From: JAQUOA01 sp037443785
Lineage (GTDB): Bacteria; Bacteroidota; Ignavibacteria; UBA10030; UBA8401
DNA length: 64,000 nucleotides
Assembly (NCBI GenBank): GCA_037443785.1
Contig: JBBINR010000011.1
Coordinates: forward strand, 35,258-99,257
Reading direction: 5' to 3'
The position numbers were made by a program, and so were the translations under genes. Below are positions 62,387 to 64,000 of the stretch, piece after piece (position 1 is the stretch's first letter; every line of letters starts with the position of its first letter). Under the pieces are notes generated by a model, which did no database searches, was not told where the DNA came from, and was given only the letters and a program-made list of their open reading frames with translations.

Positions 62387-63514
62387 ATGGAGAATATTTT
62401 ACCGGTCATACAACCAGCAAACGGTAACGGAACAAACAGCGTTTCGTACAGATCGACACGACGGCAAACGCGCCAGGTAAATATCGGCGGTATTAAAGTC
62501 GGCGGCGGGGCTCCGATTTCCGTGCAGACGATGACAAAAACAAAAACCGATGATATTAAGGGAACCGTAAAGCAAATTGTTGAAGCGGCAGATGCTGGTG
62601 TTGATATTGTTCGCGTAACGGTGAATGATAAAGAAGCTGCCGATGCAATGGCAGAAATCGTTCGTCAGTCGCCTGTGCCTATTGTTGCCGATATTCATTT
62701 CAATCACATTTTTGCATTGAAAGCAGTCGAAGCGGGTGTCGCTAAAGTTCGTATCAATCCCGGAAACATTGGTTCGAAAGACCGCATTCGGCAAGTGCTG
62801 GAAGCGGCAAAGTCGAAAGGCATCCCGATTCGCATCGGGGTCAATTCGGGTTCGCTTGAAGAAGATATTCTTGAAAAGTATGGTTATCCGACTGCCGAAG
62901 CATTATACGAATCGGCAATGCGCCATATTGCGATTTGTGATGAATTCAATTTCCGTGATGTGATCGTATCCGTCAAATCAACCGATGTGCGGTTGATGAT
63001 TGAAGCCTACCGGCTTATCGCACAGCGCACGGATATCCCGCTTCATCTCGGTGTAACCGAAGCTGGACTAACACGTGTCGGCACAATTAAATCTGCAGTG
63101 GGAATCGGAACGTTATTGGCTGAAGGTATCGGTGATACAATCCGTGTGTCTCTCACCGATGAACCCGTGAAAGAAGTTGAAGTTGGGAAAGAAATCCTTC
63201 GCTCACTCGGCCTTGCAACGCGCAATGTCGAGTTGATCGCTTGCCCAACATGCGGACGATTGGAAATTGATCTCTTTGGCATTATGGCTGAACTTGAAAA
63301 GCGTCTTGAAGGAGTAAAGAAACCGGTGAAAGTTGCTGTACTCGGCTGCGTCGTGAATGGGCCGGGCGAAGCGAGCGATGCCGATATTGGCATTGCCGCA
63401 GGGAAAGGAGTTGGTATTCTTTATCGTAAAGGTGAAATGGTGAGGAAGATAAAAGAGAGTGAAATCGTTGATGTGATTGTCGAGGAAGTGCAGAAGTTTC
63501 AACCAGAAATGTAA
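62387..63514 (+). CDS. ispG: 4-hydroxy-3-methylbut-2-enyl-diphosphate synthase (flavodoxin-type)
   Basis: Product of 375 residues that performs the penultimate step of the non-mevalonate isoprenoid pathway. The TIM-barrel part starts with RRQTRQVNIGGIKVGGGAPI and VQTMTKT; the 4Fe-4S ligands are seen in CPTCGRLEIDL and GCVVNGPGEASDADIG, the last also carrying the ligand Glu. Length is that of the common bacterial form, not the large insert form found in many Bacteroidota and plants. It follows the rhomboid gene on the same strand and may be cotranscribed. Confidence 0.95.
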   Translation: MENILPVIQPANGNGTNSVSYRSTRRQTRQVNIGGIKVGGGAPISVQTMTKTKTDDIKGTVKQIVEAADAGVDIVRVTVNDKEAADAMAEIVRQSPVPIVADIHFNHIFALKAVEAGVAKVRINPGNIGSKDRIRQVLEAAKSKGIPIRIGVNSGSLEEDILEKYGYPTAEALYESAMRHIAICDEFNFRDVIVSVKSTDVRLMIEAYRLIAQRTDIPLHLGVTEAGLTRVGTIKSAVGIGTLLAEGIGDTIRVSLTDEPVKEVEVGKEILRSLGLATRNVELIACPTCGRLEIDLFGIMAELEKRLEGVKKPVKVAVLGCVVNGPGEASDADIGIAAGKGVGILYRKGEMVRKIKESEIVDVIVEEVQKFQPEM

Positions 63515-63528
63515 TAGCGCTGATAAGT

Positions 63529-63554
63529 CGAAGCCGGTATAAAAACCGGCTTCG
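63529..63554 (+). terminator. Probable terminator after ispG
   Basis: CGAAGCCGGT (63529-63538) pairs perfectly with ACCGGCTTCG (63545-63554) around ATAAAA, followed by GTATTTATGG. The stem is strong, but the T-tract is poor. Confidence 0.65.
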
Positions 63555-63698
63555 GTATTTATGGAAATCCTATGAAACGAAATACTCTTCTTGATACTAT
63601 CTGAAATTATTTTCGCATTTACGGGCAAGCGATCAAAAAAGGAAAACTTTGCTGAAAAGTTTTCTTTCTTCAGAACTCTATTCGCCCCCATAGAAGAT

Positions 63699-63971
63699 TT
63701 ATTCTTTTATGTCGTCATTCAATTTGTTTTTTGCGATCAGATAGAACGTTATCAATCCTAATCCGCCAAAGAGAAAGACTATTCCTGCCGTAACTTGATC
63801 TTCGTCTCCCCACGCGAATTGCAGGGCAAAGACGCTGACCAGAATTCCCACCCCGATAAACGCCGCAAGGATTCCCCATTTGAGTGATGAAAAGGGATTT
63901 GTTTTCCACACGCCGCGCGTGTAGAGATATTTCAGATCTTCCTTTAGCAGCCCTTTTTCAATGATTGACAT
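63699..63971 (-). CDS. Small DUF6249-like membrane protein
   Basis: Product of 90 residues. Two membrane helices (WGILAAFIGVGILVSVFAL and VTAGIVFLFGGLGLITFYLI) follow a short charged N-terminal stretch (KGLLKEDLKYLYTRGVWKTN) and precede a charged tail. It resembles DUF6249-type proteins, which often lie beside sigma factor and anti-sigma-like genes in Bacteroidota; the left part of such a cluster would be beyond the window edge. The function is unknown. Confidence 0.65.
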   Translation of the reverse strand: MSIIEKGLLKEDLKYLYTRGVWKTNPFSSLKWGILAAFIGVGILVSVFALQFAWGDEDQVTAGIVFLFGGLGLITFYLIAKNKLNDDIKE

Positions 63972-64000
63972 CCGCTCGTGATGTCGCGTATCGAAATATT

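Overview
The window looks like a chromosomal segment of a Gram-negative bacterium of the Bacteroidota/Ignavibacteriota/Chlorobiota side of the tree. The support is direct: many exported proteins end in the type IX secretion (T9SS) sorting domain with the QNYPNPFN motif, there is a PorV/PorQ-like outer-membrane protein and a TonB-dependent receptor with a carboxypeptidase-regulatory N-terminal domain, and several intergenic regions carry the TTG-N20-TAnnTTTG promoter typical of that group. The sorting-domain wording (LLGREVATLVN) is typical of Ignavibacteria-like genomes, but the exact lineage is an inference.

Layout. (1) 1-6000: the end of a probable isoprenylcysteine methyltransferase-like gene, a dispersed repeat, a strongly structured non-coding segment (257-399) and a complete type III restriction-modification system (mod, res). 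(2) 6000-11250, minus strand: a coiled-coil/winged-helix protein, a REP-associated transposase (RAYT) flanked by palindromes that share an AGAA loop, histidine ammonia-lyase with an unusual Ser-Ser-Gly cofactor triad, a four-helix-bundle protein bordered by ATGAATTATGAA repeats, and an N-acetylmuramoyl-L-alanine amidase. (3) 11400-17000: a propeller-type sensor kinase, its NarL-type regulator, a T9SS-exported protein and a lipoprotein. (4) 17043-22870, minus strand: the housekeeping cluster tilS-hpt-ftsH-polyprenol kinase-hisG. (5) 23000-30270: sialate O-acetylesterase, a second propeller kinase and regulator, and an exo/endonuclease/phosphatase-family protein. (6) 30300-52421: a TonB receptor/PorV/SurA-like/export operon followed by a run of LamG-type surface proteins, two of them metallophosphoesterases. 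(7) 52400-54770: terminators, a tRNA-like remnant, a DUF5694 protein, tRNA-Met and a probably inactive DDE-transposase relative. (8) 54770-64000: an HDR-like Fe-S oxidoreductase, small membrane proteins, gap, pgk, rhomboid protease, ispG and a small membrane protein.

The most interesting unit is regions 3, 5 and 6 taken together. Seven intergenic sites share one composite element: a half-palindromic CACGTACGTG-like box, then TTG at a fixed distance, then a TAnnTTTG-like -7 box exactly 20 bases further on. They precede both response-regulator genes, the esterase, the TonB operon and three other exported-protein genes or gene groups. This suggests a single regulon in which two propeller sensor kinases with NarL-type regulators control a set of T9SS-exported surface proteins built from at least eight copies of one LamG-like module, joined to phosphoesterase, CBM9-like and other domains. 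The substrate is not evident from sequence; an acetylated or phosphorylated extracellular polymer is a guess.
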